64,000 nt of DNA from Flavobacterium psychraerolatum (GTDB taxonomy: Bacteria > Bacteroidota > Bacteroidia > Flavobacteriales > Flavobacteriaceae), in assembly GCF_025960985.1 (NCBI RefSeq), contig NZ_JAOQMX010000010.1, positions 1-64,000 on the forward strand, read 5' to 3'. The notes below the pieces were generated by a model. It had not been told where the DNA came from. It saw nothing but the letters and a program-made list of their open reading frames with translations, and ran no database searches. The position numbers and the translations under genes are program-made. Positions 52,970 to 62,064 of this stretch are shown in pieces (the first letter of the stretch is position 1; each line of letters starts with the position of its first letter).

Positions 52970-54016
52970 ATGACGGCTACTTATTATAAATATATTCTTG
53001 ACTTCAAACGTCCTTCTGGAACATCTAGAGGTATAATGACTCAAAAAGAAACTTGGTTTATCGTTTTGGAACAAGAGGGAGTTAAAGGTATTGGAGAGTG
53101 TGGTATTTTGCGCGGACTTAGTGCAGACGATCGACCGGATTACGAAGCTAAATTGCAATGGACTTGTGAGAACATTCATTTGGGTAAAAACAAGCTTTGG
53201 GAAGAGTTAATTGCTTTTCCTTCAATTCAGTTTGGTGTTGAGACGGCCTTCCTGTCTTTAGTTAGTGAAAATCCTTTCTTACTGTTTCCATCCGCTTTTA
53301 CAAATCAAGAAAAATCGATTCCCATAAACGGTCTTGTTTGGATGGGGAATGAGGACTTTATGATGGAACAAATTCAAGAAAAAATAGAGCAAGGTTTTAA
53401 TTGTATAAAACTAAAAATTGGGGCTATTGATTTTGATAAAGAATTGAAATTATTGCGTTTTATTCGTACGAATTTTAGTTCAGAACAAATGGAAATAAGG
53501 GTCGACGCTAATGGTTCTTTTAGTTCAAATGAAGCTTTAGATATATTAAATCAATTATCTGAATTTAAACTACATAGCATAGAACAACCGATTAAAAAAA
53601 ATAACACTGACAGTATGGCAGACTTGTGTAAAGTGACACCTTTTCCAATAGCGTTAGACGAGGAGCTTATAGGAGTGTTTAAGCAGGAGGATAAAGATGT
53701 GTTATTGCAAAAGATAAAGCCACAATTTATTATTTTGAAACCAAGTTTTATAGGTGGATTCAAAGGAACGATCGAGTGGATTTTGTTAGCAGAAAAATAC
53801 AATATTGGATGGTGGATTACTTCAGCTTTAGAGAGTAATATTGGTTTAAATGCTATAGCGCAATGGACGTATTTATTGAACAATTCGATGCCTCAAGGTT
53901 TGGGTACTGGAGCACTTTATACTAATAATTTTGAATCTCCTTTGACGGTAGAAAAAGGTAAACTATGGTATAAATCTGAATTGGGTTGGAAATTTGAATT
54001 TGAACAATTTAGCTAA
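52970..54016 (+). CDS. menC: o-Succinylbenzoate synthase
   Basis: A 348-residue enolase-superfamily enzyme that dehydrates SHCHC to o-succinylbenzoate in menaquinone synthesis. The barrel has the expected acid-base and metal residues: CIKLKIG with Lys147 and Lys149, RVDANGSF with Asp179, LHSIEQP with Glu205, IALDEE with Asp230, and ILKPS with Lys257. The N-terminal capping domain spans about 1-110. Sequence alone cannot fully exclude a dipeptide epimerase, but the menB-menA neighbourhood supports MenC. Confidence 0.9.
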   Translation: MTATYYKYILDFKRPSGTSRGIMTQKETWFIVLEQEGVKGIGECGILRGLSADDRPDYEAKLQWTCENIHLGKNKLWEELIAFPSIQFGVETAFLSLVSENPFLLFPSAFTNQEKSIPINGLVWMGNEDFMMEQIQEKIEQGFNCIKLKIGAIDFDKELKLLRFIRTNFSSEQMEIRVDANGSFSSNEALDILNQLSEFKLHSIEQPIKKNNTDSMADLCKVTPFPIALDEELIGVFKQEDKDVLLQKIKPQFIILKPSFIGGFKGTIEWILLAEKYNIGWWITSALESNIGLNAIAQWTYLLNNSMPQGLGTGALYTNNFESPLTVEKGKLWYKSELGWKFEFEQFS

Positions 54017-54046
54017 TTTCGAACTAATTAAAAATGGATAGTTGGA

Positions 54047-54927
54047 ATGAGAAAGAATATTACGTTTTTATTATTTATTTTTTATTTTTTGTTTTTGTAG
54101 TTTTGGTCAAAATGAAGTAATAGCTAAAACAGAGAATTCTAGAATTTTCAAAGGTGTTATACAAAATGTTCCTGTGACTCTGTTTTTAGAAAACAAAGAA
54201 ATCATCGAATGTGATCGATACGATACTTTTATAGAAGGTTGGTATTATTACGATAAATATAAGATTAAAATTCCTCTCAGCGGTTTTGTTCAAAACTGTA
54301 ACATGAAGTTGTTTGCTTTTGGTAATGAGCAATTAGAAATAGAAAATACCATCAAAAAGCAAGCAACAAATTGAAGTGTTGATAGTTTATACTCCAACTC
54401 TAAGTTTCAAGAAGCATTGATTTTTAATAGATGTCAAAAAACAGAAGGTAAATCTATTTCTCGGAAAGGTGAATTTAAAATGCCAAAAAAGGAATCAGAA
54501 ATAGTATTAAGTACAGAAAACATTAATATTTTGCAGGAATGGGAAATGTACAAACTTCCAAATTCAAAAGAAATTAATTTATTAAAATTGTTTTCAGATT
54601 ACGGTGGTAATTCCTTTTACTCTATAATTCAAGATAAAATGCAGAATAGAGTAATTTTTTACTTTGAAAGTAGTTCAAATCACAATGCTTGTGGTAGGTG
54701 TGGCGCAAGTGGAGAGAAAGGGTATCGAATTTTATATTTCGATAAAAAACGGAACGTTACAAAAAAAAGAAGAATATTTAATTGAAAGTTGCCTTTATTC
54801 TATTTATGATAACAAAATTGTAAAAAAAGTAACTTCAGAAATCATGTATAAAATTACCAATGATGGTAAAGTACCTTACTACTTGGTTGTTAATAAGCTA
54901 AATTCGACTATTAGTAAGACGATTTAA
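54047..54927 (+). pseudogene. Decayed gene for a secreted protein, two frameshifts and one stop
   Basis: The pieces add up to one ~290-codon gene. It starts with a signal-peptide-like MRKNITFLLFIFYF at 54047. Within the T-rich run near 54085-54098 the frame must shift to continue as FGQNEVIAKTENSRIFKG. That frame runs to an in-frame TGA at 54372-54374, resumes unchanged, and shifts again near the A-run at 54759-54770 to reach KKEEYLIESCLYSIYDNKIVKK and the stop at 54925-54927. Two of the lesions are in homopolymers and could be assembly errors, but the TGA is not. The product family is not recognised. It lies between menC and uvrD with no partner genes. Confidence 0.7.
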
Positions 54928-55086
54928 TAACTATTCTTAAATTTTTATACATAAAAAGCTTGTGGATATATAGGGTAAATAGATGTTATTCCTCTTAAAT
55001 TGTATCCTGTCTTTTGCTTTTAAAACTTTCGAAACATTCCTTTTCTTAACTCTGAAATTCTTATTTTTGCATAAATCGATTTTTTC

Positions 55087-57420
55087 ATGCAACAATATAT
55101 TTCTCAATTAAACGAAGCACAGCAATTACCTGTTTTACAAAAAGAAGGTCCAATGATTATCATTGCTGGAGCTGGTTCGGGTAAAACACGTGTTTTGACA
55201 ATCCGAATTGCTTATTTGATGCATCAAGGTGTAGATGCGTTTAATATCTTGTCTCTTACTTTTACCAACAAAGCCGCTCGTGAGATGAAAGAACGTATTT
55301 CGTCTATTGTTGGTTCAAGTGAAGCCAAAAATCTTTGGATGGGAACATTTCACTCCATATTTGCAAAAATACTACGTGCAGAGGCAGATAAATTAGGATA
55401 TCCTTCCAATTTTACCATTTATGACTCTCAAGATTCTCTTCGCGCTATTTCTGGAATTATAAAGGAAATGCAGTTGGATAAAGATATTTATAAGTCGAAA
55501 CAAATTTTGAGCCGAATTTCGAGTTTTAAAAATAGTTTGGTTACTGTAAAAGCCTATTATAATGATCCTGATTTACAAGAAGCTGATGCGATGGCCAAAA
55601 AGCCACGTATGGGCGAAATATATAGAAATTATGTAGACCGTTGTTTTAAGTCTGGGGCTATGGATTTTGATGATTTATTATTGAAGACTAATGAACTTTT
55701 AACCCGTTTCCCCGAGGTTTTGGCAAAGTATCAAAACCGTTTTCGTTACATCATGGTAGATGAGTATCAAGATACGAATCATTCTCAATATTTGATTGTA
55801 AGAGCTTTATCAGACAAATTTCAAAATATATGTGTGGTTGGGGATGATGCGCAAAGTATTTATGCATTTCGAGGTGCGAACATTAATAATATTTTGAATT
55901 TTCAAAAAGATTATGAAGGTGTACAGACCTATCGTCTGGAGCAAAATTACCGCTCGACCAAGAATATTGTAGAAGCAGCCAATACTATTATTGATAAAAA
56001 TACAGTAAAACTGGATAAAATCGTTTGGACTGCCAACGATTTTGGACCTAAGATAAAAATTCATCGAAGCATGACGGATGCTGAAGAAGGGCGTTTTGTG
56101 GCGAGTACTATTTTTGAACAAAAAATGCAGAACCAACTGAGTAATGGTTCGTTTGCAATTTTATATCGAACCAATGCACAATCCCGTGCAATGGAGGATG
56201 CGTTGCGTAAAAGAGATATTCCATATCGTATTTATGGTGGCTTGTCTTTCTATCAAAGAAAAGAAATTAAAGATGTACTTTGTTATTTACGATTGGTTAT
56301 TAATCCAAAAGATGAAGAAGCTTTGGTACGTGTAATCAATTATCCTGCACGTGGAATTGGAGATACAACAGTCGAAAAATTGACAGTTGCAGCCAATCAT
56401 TATAAGCGTTCGATTTTTGAAGTGATGCAAAATATTGATAAAATTGACTTGAAATTAAACAACGGAACCAAACAAAAATTAAAAGATTTTGTTTTAATGA
56501 TTCGCAGCTTTCAAGTAATTAACGAAAATCAAGATGCTTTTTACTTAACTGATCATGTGGCCAAAAAATCGGGATTAGTTCAAGAATTAAAAAAAGATGC
56601 AACTCCAGAAGGAATGTTGCGTATTCAAAATATAGAAGAGTTGCTCAACGGTATCAAAGATTTTACCGAAGGACAAAAAGAGGTTGATGGTGCAAGAGGT
56701 TCGCTAGAAGAATTTATGGAAGATGTAGCACTAGCTACCGATTTGGATAACGATACAACTGATCAAGACCGTGTAGGTTTAATGACTATCCACTTGGCTA
56801 AAGGATTAGAATTTCCGCATGTATTTGTAGTCGGTATGGAAGAAGATCTATTCCCCTCTGCTATGAGTATGAGTACACGTAGTGAATTGGAAGAGGAGCG
56901 TAGGTTGTTTTATGTGGCTTTGACTCGTGCAGAGCACCAAGCGTACTTAACCTATGCGCAATCCCGTTACCGTTGGGGAAAACTAACCGATTGCGAACCG
57001 TCTCGATTTATAGAAGAAATTGATAGTCAATACTTAGAATATTTAACACCACCAGAAAGTAGTTACCGTTACCAACCTACAATTGATAAAGATATTTTTG
57101 ATGATGTAGATAAATCAAAATTTAGATTATCGAAACCTACCAGTGGTGTGCCTCCTAAAAAGGTTTCTCCTAATGACCCTAAGTCAGAAATGAATGTTCG
57201 TAAATTAAAACCAGTTTCAAGAACCAGTGCTCCAGGTCAAGCAAACTTGTTTGATAATCAGTTAACAATTGGAAACGTAGTGATGCATGAACGTTTTGGT
57301 AGAGGGCAGGTAGTTAATTTAGAAGGTGTAGCTGCTGATAAAAAAGCTGAAATTAAATTTGAAGTTGGTGGAATAAAAAAACTATTGCTCCGTTTTGCAA
57401 AGTTGGATATTATTGGGTAG
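55087..57420 (+). CDS. uvrD: UvrD/PcrA-type superfamily 1 DNA helicase
   Basis: A 777-residue 3'-5' helicase for repair and replication. Motifs are the Q-motif LNEAQQLPV (8-16), Walker A AGAGSGKT (27-34), LTFTNKAAREM, VDEYQDTNHSQY (Walker B), VGDDAQSIYAFRGA, QNYRSTKNIVEAAN and MTIHLAKGLEFPHVFVVG, ending with VALTRAEHQAYLTYA. The C-terminal tail (about 715-777) contains VMHERFGRGQVVNLEG, the small Tudor-like domain by which PcrA contacts RNA polymerase. A -7 box (TATTTTTG, 55062-55069) lies just before the start. Confidence 0.95.
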   Translation: MQQYISQLNEAQQLPVLQKEGPMIIIAGAGSGKTRVLTIRIAYLMHQGVDAFNILSLTFTNKAAREMKERISSIVGSSEAKNLWMGTFHSIFAKILRAEADKLGYPSNFTIYDSQDSLRAISGIIKEMQLDKDIYKSKQILSRISSFKNSLVTVKAYYNDPDLQEADAMAKKPRMGEIYRNYVDRCFKSGAMDFDDLLLKTNELLTRFPEVLAKYQNRFRYIMVDEYQDTNHSQYLIVRALSDKFQNICVVGDDAQSIYAFRGANINNILNFQKDYEGVQTYRLEQNYRSTKNIVEAANTIIDKNTVKLDKIVWTANDFGPKIKIHRSMTDAEEGRFVASTIFEQKMQNQLSNGSFAILYRTNAQSRAMEDALRKRDIPYRIYGGLSFYQRKEIKDVLCYLRLVINPKDEEALVRVINYPARGIGDTTVEKLTVAANHYKRSIFEVMQNIDKIDLKLNNGTKQKLKDFVLMIRSFQVINENQDAFYLTDHVAKKSGLVQELKKDATPEGMLRIQNIEELLNGIKDFTEGQKEVDGARGSLEEFMEDVALATDLDNDTTDQDRVGLMTIHLAKGLEFPHVFVVGMEEDLFPSAMSMSTRSELEEERRLFYVALTRAEHQAYLTYAQSRYRWGKLTDCEPSRFIEEIDSQYLEYLTPPESSYRYQPTIDKDIFDDVDKSKFRLSKPTSGVPPKKVSPNDPKSEMNVRKLKPVSRTSAPGQANLFDNQLTIGNVVMHERFGRGQVVNLEGVAADKKAEIKFEVGGIKKLLLRFAKLDIIG

Positions 57421-57479
57421 TTCTAGTCTTTTAATTATGATTATAATAGGATTAGTATAGTATATAATATAATACAATT

Positions 57480-57833
57480 ATGGCTTACAATGAATTGCTA
57501 GCGTTGCGAATTGAAAAATATTTATTCGAAATGCAAATTGATTTTATCGAAAAGAAAATGTTTGGAGGTATCTCCTTTATGATTGCTGATAAAATGTGTA
57601 TTGGAGTAATGAAGGATGAAATAATGCTGCGGGTGATGGAGGAGTTTTCAGAGTCCTTACTCGAAGAAAATCATGTGAAACCAATGAATTTTACAGGTAA
57701 AAGTAGTAACAGCTTTCTTTTTATTGAGCCCGAAGGATTTGCAAGCGAAACGCAATTGAAACGATGGATTGAATTAGCAATTGATTTTGGAAATAGAGGT
57801 CATGTTAAAACTAAAAAGAAGAAAAAAGAATAG
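57480..57833 (+). CDS. TfoX N-terminal-domain protein
   Basis: A 117-residue protein matching the TfoX N-terminal domain alone: KKMFGGISFMIADKMCIGVMKDEIMLRV (26-53) and VKPMNFTGKSSNSFLFIEPEGF, with a lysine-rich tail. In gamma-proteobacteria TfoX/Sxy controls competence, but stand-alone N-terminal domains in Bacteroidetes have no known role. It lies 60 bases after uvrD on the same strand. Confidence 0.88.
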   Translation: MAYNELLALRIEKYLFEMQIDFIEKKMFGGISFMIADKMCIGVMKDEIMLRVMEEFSESLLEENHVKPMNFTGKSSNSFLFIEPEGFASETQLKRWIELAIDFGNRGHVKTKKKKKE

Positions 57834-57874
57834 TGTTTTCACTTTTATAATCGAAAACTAAAATAAAATAAATT

Positions 57875-58495
57875 ATGGCAGAATTCATAAAAATATACGA
57901 AGACAAACCTAGCGAAGCGGCATTAGCCAAAGTAGTTAAGGTATTGCAAGCAGGAGGATTGGTGATTTACCCAACAGATACCGTTTATGGTTTGGGTTGT
58001 GATATTACCAATAGTAAAGCACTTGAAAAAATTGCAAGAATTAAGGGTGTAAAACTAGATAAAGCGAATTTTTCATTTATCTGTCATGATTTAAGCAACT
58101 TATCAGACTATGTTCGTCAAATAGATACCACAACTTTCAAGATTTTGAAAAGAGCCTTGCCGGGGCCATATACCTTTATTTTACCTGGGAATAATAATTT
58201 GCCAAAGGAGTTTAAGAAGAAAACCACAGTAGGTATTCGTATTCCAGATAATAATATTGTTCTCGAAATTGTTCGATTACTAGGGAATCCAATTGTGACG
58301 ACCTCTATTCGTGATGAAGATGATGTAATAGAGTACACTACCGATCCTGAATTAATTTTTGAAAAATGGCAAAATCTTGTCGATATAGTAGTTGATGGTG
58401 GTTATGGCGATAATGTAGGTTCTACAATTATAGATTTGTCCGAGGATGACCCCATTGTACTTAGAGAAGGAAAAGGTAGTTTGAATATTTTGTAA
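57875..58495 (+). CDS. L-threonylcarbamoyladenylate synthase (Sua5/YciO/YrdC family)
   Basis: A 206-residue YrdC-fold protein. The nucleotide-binding core is clear: GGLVIYPTDTVYGLGCDITN (28-47), KARIKGVK-like basic residues, ALPGPYTFILPGN, KKTTVGIRIPDNN and STIIDLSED. It makes threonylcarbamoyl-AMP for the t6A37 tRNA modification; the closely related YciO subgroup cannot be excluded because this protein lacks the Sua5 C-terminal domain. A bidirectional terminator follows. Confidence 0.88.
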   Translation: MAEFIKIYEDKPSEAALAKVVKVLQAGGLVIYPTDTVYGLGCDITNSKALEKIARIKGVKLDKANFSFICHDLSNLSDYVRQIDTTTFKILKRALPGPYTFILPGNNNLPKEFKKKTTVGIRIPDNNIVLEIVRLLGNPIVTTSIRDEDDVIEYTTDPELIFEKWQNLVDIVVDGGYGDNVGSTIIDLSEDDPIVLREGKGSLNIL

Positions 58496-58534
58496 GATTG
58501 AACTACAAACATACACACATTTAAATACAATAAT

Positions 58535-58569
58535 TAAAAAACTCGCAAATAGCTATTTGCGAGTTTTTT
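58535..58569. terminator. Bidirectional terminator between YrdC and Bcr/CflA genes
   Basis: AAAAAACTCGCAAATAG and its complement form a nearly perfect stem flanked by A and T runs, serving both converging genes. Confidence 0.9.
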
Positions 58570-58608
58570 GTATTGAATTAGTAAGGTATTATAGGTGTTA
58601 CAGTTGTT

Positions 58609-59802
58609 CTAGTGTTTTACTTTGATGGTTCGTTTTCCAATTTGAAGTATAAATAAAGCAGTAATTGTTGTGGTTGTCATTATTAAAATCATTGGGATCA
58701 TAGAATTAATAACAAATGTACCTACGGCAAAAGAAGCAACAGCTCCTAGCCCCAATTGAATTGCACCCATTAAGGCAGAAGCGCTTCCGGTATTTTTTGT
58801 AAAAGGAGCCAACGTTAGTCCGGCTGTATTCGGATTTGAGATCCCTAAGCACCCCAAGTACAGGAATAATAAGCCAATAGTTTCATATAGTCCAAGTAAG
58901 TTGTTAAGGGCAGTGATTAAAAAAATAAGGATAATGACAGACTGCGTAATTAATGCACTGAAGATCATTTGTTCACTTGTATATTTTCGTAGTAAGACCG
59001 AATTTAACTGGCTTGCGCCTATAAAACTGCAAGACATAAAAGCAAAAATCCATCCATACGTTTTTGCATCTACTTGAAATATATCCATAAATAAGATAGG
59101 AGATGCTGCTACATACGTAAATAATCCAGAGAAGGAAATAGCACCTGTGAAAGCATAAGTATAAAACTGAGGCTCTTTTAATACTGACCAAAAATTCTTT
59201 ATGATTGGTTTTGGTTTTAGCGAAATAGTTGCGTCTGGAGTGTAGGTAGTTGGTAGTCCGAAATGAGAGGCAAGGAGTATGATAATTCCCAAACACATTA
59301 AGATAACAAATACCATTTGCCAACCAAAGTTAGCAGTAACATATCCACCAACAGTTGGGGCTAGCATAGGAGATAGGCCAACAACAAGCATCAACATTGA
59401 AAAAACTTTAGGGATCTCTTTAACTGGAAATAAATCTCTTACCATCGATACAGAGGCAACAGTTGCAGCACAGCTTCCTATAGCTTGTATGAAACGTAAA
59501 CCGATAAAGTTATCAATATCTTTTACAAAAACACAACCTAAGGAAGCGAAGATATAAACAAGTAAACCAGTAAATAAGGGAATTTTTCTGCCATATCGAT
59601 CGAGTAATGGTCCGTACAGTAATTGCCCTGCAGAAATTCCTATAAAATAACTTGATAGAGTCATTGCAACCTTTGCTACAGTAGTGTTTAAATCGGTGGC
59701 AATCCCAGAAAAACCTGGTAAATACATGTCTATTGAGAAGGGACCCAATGCTGTAAGTAAACCTAATATTAAAATTATCTTAAAATTATTAGCCTTTATC
59801 AT
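58609..59802 (-). CDS. Bcr/CflA-family multidrug efflux MFS transporter
   Basis: A 397-residue MFS protein with 12 membrane helices. LGLLTALGPFSIDMYLPGFSGIATDL (13-38), GQLLYGPLLDRYGRKIPLF (59-77) and SCAATVASVSMVRDLFP match the Bcr/CflA drug-proton antiporters (DHA1 group). It probably exports antibiotics or metabolites. It is transcribed toward the YrdC gene and shares its terminator. The 333-base upstream gap has no visible regulator. Confidence 0.9.
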   Translation of the reverse strand: MIKANNFKIILILGLLTALGPFSIDMYLPGFSGIATDLNTTVAKVAMTLSSYFIGISAGQLLYGPLLDRYGRKIPLFTGLLVYIFASLGCVFVKDIDNFIGLRFIQAIGSCAATVASVSMVRDLFPVKEIPKVFSMLMLVVGLSPMLAPTVGGYVTANFGWQMVFVILMCLGIIILLASHFGLPTTYTPDATISLKPKPIIKNFWSVLKEPQFYTYAFTGAISFSGLFTYVAASPILFMDIFQVDAKTYGWIFAFMSCSFIGASQLNSVLLRKYTSEQMIFSALITQSVIILIFLITALNNLLGLYETIGLLFLYLGCLGISNPNTAGLTLAPFTKNTGSASALMGAIQLGLGAVASFAVGTFVINSMIPMILIMTTTTITALFILQIGKRTIKVKH

Positions 59803-60021
59803 TAAAAATATTTTTATTTGTATTTTAAAAGTTTTTTACCTTAATAATTTGTTAAAATAAAAATATACATTAAACCAATTGAACTTTCTTTATTCTAAAT
59901 AGAAAATGTATTAAAAATAATTTTAATAGTTTGAAATCCAATATTTAAAGTTGTAGTCGTATACAGTTTATTTTAATTTTTTAAATTACATTTTTAAGAT
60001 AAATATTCATTGGTTAGTTTG

Positions 60022-60057
60022 ACGATCTACTCTGTTTCAGTGTAGGTCGTTTTTTTA
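60022..60057 (+). terminator. Orphan plus-strand terminator
   Basis: ACGATCTAC pairs with GTAGGTCGT (one G-U pair) around an 11-base loop, followed by eight T. No plus-strand gene lies upstream: the nearest one is the MFS gene, which runs the other way. A small RNA in 59803-60020 is possible. The gap 59803-60135 otherwise shows only AT-rich sequence. Confidence 0.55.
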
Positions 60058-60083
60058 TATCGTAATTGTGAAATAGTAGAGAT

Positions 60084-60114
60084 AAAAAAAGCTGTCTAAA
60101 TAGACAGCTTTTTT
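60084..60114 (-). terminator. Terminator of the J-domain/KTSC gene
   Basis: AAGCTGTCTA/TAGACAGCTT stem with an AA loop and seven T on the minus strand, 22 bases after the stop. Confidence 0.87.
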
Positions 60115-60135
60115 GTATAAATAAAATTTGGTATA

Positions 60136-60576
60136 CTAGTCTTGATTAATAGTTTTTCTATAAGGAAAAGCATTAAAGATGTGTCTTTTTGCAAAACGAC
60201 CTGGAGATTCAGCGTTAACCATTTTTACATAAGTAGCTTTAGGTACACTAATGTACTCATAAACGCTACCGTTTGAAAAATTGATTATTAATCTACTTTC
60301 TGTAAATTTATAATCTGTTATCGTTGCAGTTGTAATTGTTTCTGTATATTCAGGTAAATTAGCTTTGATAGTTTCAGGATTGATACTTACTAAAAAGTGG
60401 TAAGCTTCAATGATTTTTTTACTATTTTCTTCAGCATCTTTAAGACCAGCATCATCACCTTGAAATTTATCAGGATGAGAATCTTTCATCGCATTACGAT
60501 AAATGGTTTTAAGTTCTTTTAATTGTACTGTCTTATCTACACTTAGTAGTTTGCGGAATTCAACTATTTTTTTCAT
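60136..60576 (-). CDS. J-domain fused to a KTSC domain
   Basis: A 146-residue protein with two short modules. Residues 10-65 form a DnaJ-like J domain with the HPD motif at 34-36 (MKDSHPDKFQG) between helices II and III. Residues about 84-138 form a KTSC domain (ITDYKFTESRLIINFSNGSVYEYISVPKATYVKMVNAESPGRFAKRHI). KTSC domains are often linked to lysyl-tRNA synthetase or occur in small stand-alone proteins, and they are thought to bind nucleic acid or ligands. The combination suggests a Hsp70 co-chaperone with an unknown client. A -7 box lies at 60648-60655. Confidence 0.87.
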   Translation of the reverse strand: MKKIVEFRKLLSVDKTVQLKELKTIYRNAMKDSHPDKFQGDDAGLKDAEENSKKIIEAYHFLVSINPETIKANLPEYTETITTATITDYKFTESRLIINFSNGSVYEYISVPKATYVKMVNAESPGRFAKRHIFNAFPYRKTINQD

Positions 60577-60647
60577 AAATTATGGTAACTGCTTGTCTTT
60601 TAATATGTAATTGTTTTCATTATATTTTCTAAATCAACAATTTTTTG

Positions 60648-60655
60648 CAAAGGTA
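60648..60655 (-). promoter_or_regulatory. -7 box (TACCTTTG) of the J-domain/KTSC gene
   Basis: TAnnTTTG match on the minus strand, 72 bases before the start codon; -33 element unclear. Confidence 0.4.
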
Positions 60656-60728
60656 CACTTTTTTTTCACTAATTAGATGTGTTCTAAAAAATATTAAAAA
60701 GAGTTTTACATTTAATAGTTATAGCTGC

Positions 60729-60956
60729 TTATTTATTTTCTGGTTTATTATTAGCCTTATCAAAGTTTTTAGACTTTTTTGGATATTTGTTGTGGCTGAT
60801 GTCACTTGGGTTTTCTATGATCGTTTTGATAGTAACCATATCACCCACAACGTGTTTCGCAACTACCATTTGGTAATCTAAGAGGTAATCACCACAAAAA
60901 AAATTGTTATTTTCGTCTTTTTCAATTACACCTGTATAAACTCCTTTTTGTAGCAT
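60729..60956 (-). CDS. Small conserved-looking protein, unknown
   Basis: A 75-residue protein: MLQKGVYTGVIEKDENNNFFCGDYLLDYQMVV then KHVVGDMVTIKTIIENPSDISHNKYPKKSKN and a lysine-rich tail. The alternating beta-like N-terminus looks like a small OB- or SH3-type fold. A -7 box TATCTTTG lies 43 bases upstream (60999-61006), which supports a real gene and argues against the plus-strand reading over the same bases. No family recognised. Confidence 0.6.
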   Translation of the reverse strand: MLQKGVYTGVIEKDENNNFFCGDYLLDYQMVVAKHVVGDMVTIKTIIENPSDISHNKYPKKSKNFDKANNKPENK

Positions 60957-60998
60957 TTTTTCTTTCTTTTGTTTTTTAATCTAAAATAAAATTGTGTG

Positions 60999-61006
60999 CA
61001 AAGATA
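60999..61006 (-). promoter_or_regulatory. -7 box (TATCTTTG) of the 75-residue gene
   Basis: Perfect TAnnTTTG on the minus strand 43 bases before the ATG; a -33 TTG is not evident. Confidence 0.4.
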
Positions 61007-61112
61007 GTTAATATTAAGAAGTAATAGCATTTAGTTTTTTGAATTTGCTTTAAATTAAGTGTAGATCACAGGAAGCACGACTGTCTTTTGTTCAATCTTA
61101 TTATATTTGTAC

Positions 61113-61661
61113 ATGGAAAAAAACATTAGACCTAGTCCCAATTCATTCAAAAATACTTTTTGCATCTTTAATGAAATGGATATTAAAGTACTTGAAGGCT
61201 TGAAAATACAATTTGAAAGTAAAGCGGGGAGTACTTATTATTACACCAATAAAGGGATGTATCGATATTCTAATCATTGGGGAAGATTGGCAAATAGTAA
61301 GTGGAGACTTGTTGCTAATGAATTAGTTACCGATAATAAAAAGAAATTAGGTTTTGCTCTTTGGGAGTGTTTTTATCCTGATAATGCAGTAGAGGAGTTG
61401 TATTTTATTGAAGTAGACTATGGGAGTAATACGGTTAATTATCAGCACAAATATAGCCCTACTTATGATGGTCAAGCCATTTTGAGGACCAGTTTTGAAA
61501 CTACCAAAAAAATTAAGCAAATTCGCAACCTACAGCAGCTTACCTCTTGGGCTAAATACTTTGATTGTGATGATTTGGATATTTTGCGCAAACAAATAAT
61601 TGAGCCATTGGTATATTCTAATAAATCATTGGAACAAATAAAAAGTGAATTATTAAAATAG
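61113..61661 (+). CDS. Conserved-looking hypothetical protein
   Basis: A 182-residue soluble protein read from the ATG at 61113; a TTG two codons earlier also fits. It begins MEKNIRPSPNSFKNTFCIFNE and contains IQFESKAGSTYYYTNKGMYRYSNHWGRLANSKWRL (33-67) and a C-terminal helix pair. It has the look of a family widespread in Flavobacteriaceae but of no known function. A TATATTTG box ends only 3 bases before the ATG, so the message may be leaderless or use another promoter. It is convergent with the response regulator. Confidence 0.75.
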   Translation: MEKNIRPSPNSFKNTFCIFNEMDIKVLEGLKIQFESKAGSTYYYTNKGMYRYSNHWGRLANSKWRLVANELVTDNKKKLGFALWECFYPDNAVEELYFIEVDYGSNTVNYQHKYSPTYDGQAILRTSFETTKKIKQIRNLQQLTSWAKYFDCDDLDILRKQIIEPLVYSNKSLEQIKSELLK

Positions 61662-61671
61662 ATAGATTGTA

Positions 61672-62064
61672 CTAACTATTAGCTATGAAAATTAAATCTT
61701 TCATTTTGATGGGTTTTGACATATAGCCTAGAATGCTTTTATTGTCTTTTGCTTTTTCTTTATCCTCTACTGCGATGGAGGAACTTGAAATATAAATTAA
61801 AATAGCATTTTTTTGAGAATTATTAATTTGCTTTAATTCTTCCATAAAAGACCAACCATCCATAACAGGCATTTCTATATCTAGGAGTATAATTTCTGGA
61901 ATATTATTATTTAGCTTTAATGCTTTTTTGAGCGCATCGATGGCTTGTTTTCCATTTGTAAAAGGGACTATTGTTGAGAATAGATCTGATTTATCAATTA
62001 TTTTTTTCATAATTATTTGATAAATTGGATCATCATCAACTACCCATATAGATTTTTTCTTCAT
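61672..62064 (-). CDS. Single-domain response regulator
   Basis: A 130-residue CheY-like protein with only a receiver domain: WVVDDDP with Asp10-12, IILLDIEMPVMDGW with phospho-acceptor Asp62, LIYISSSS and the SKPIK lysine. It overlaps the histidine kinase gene by 4 bases (ATGA), so the pair is co-translated. With no output domain it may pass the phosphate on or bind a protein target. Confidence 0.92.
   Translation of the reverse strand: MKKKSIWVVDDDPIYQIIMKKIIDKSDLFSTIVPFTNGKQAIDALKKALKLNNNIPEIILLDIEMPVMDGWSFMEELKQINNSQKNAILIYISSSSIAVEDKEKAKDNKSILGYMSKPIKMKDLIFIANS

Noticed and set aside
54417..54785. Part of the decayed region taken as an independent 122-residue gene
   Set aside because: It is in the same frame as the piece ending at 54374, separated by a single TGA, and the reading continues in another frame after the A-run, so one broken gene explains it better.
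60645..60881. A 78-codon plus-strand frame opposite the small 75-residue gene
   Set aside because: Phe/Ile-rich with no promoter, whereas the minus-strand frame has a -7 box and a normal composition.
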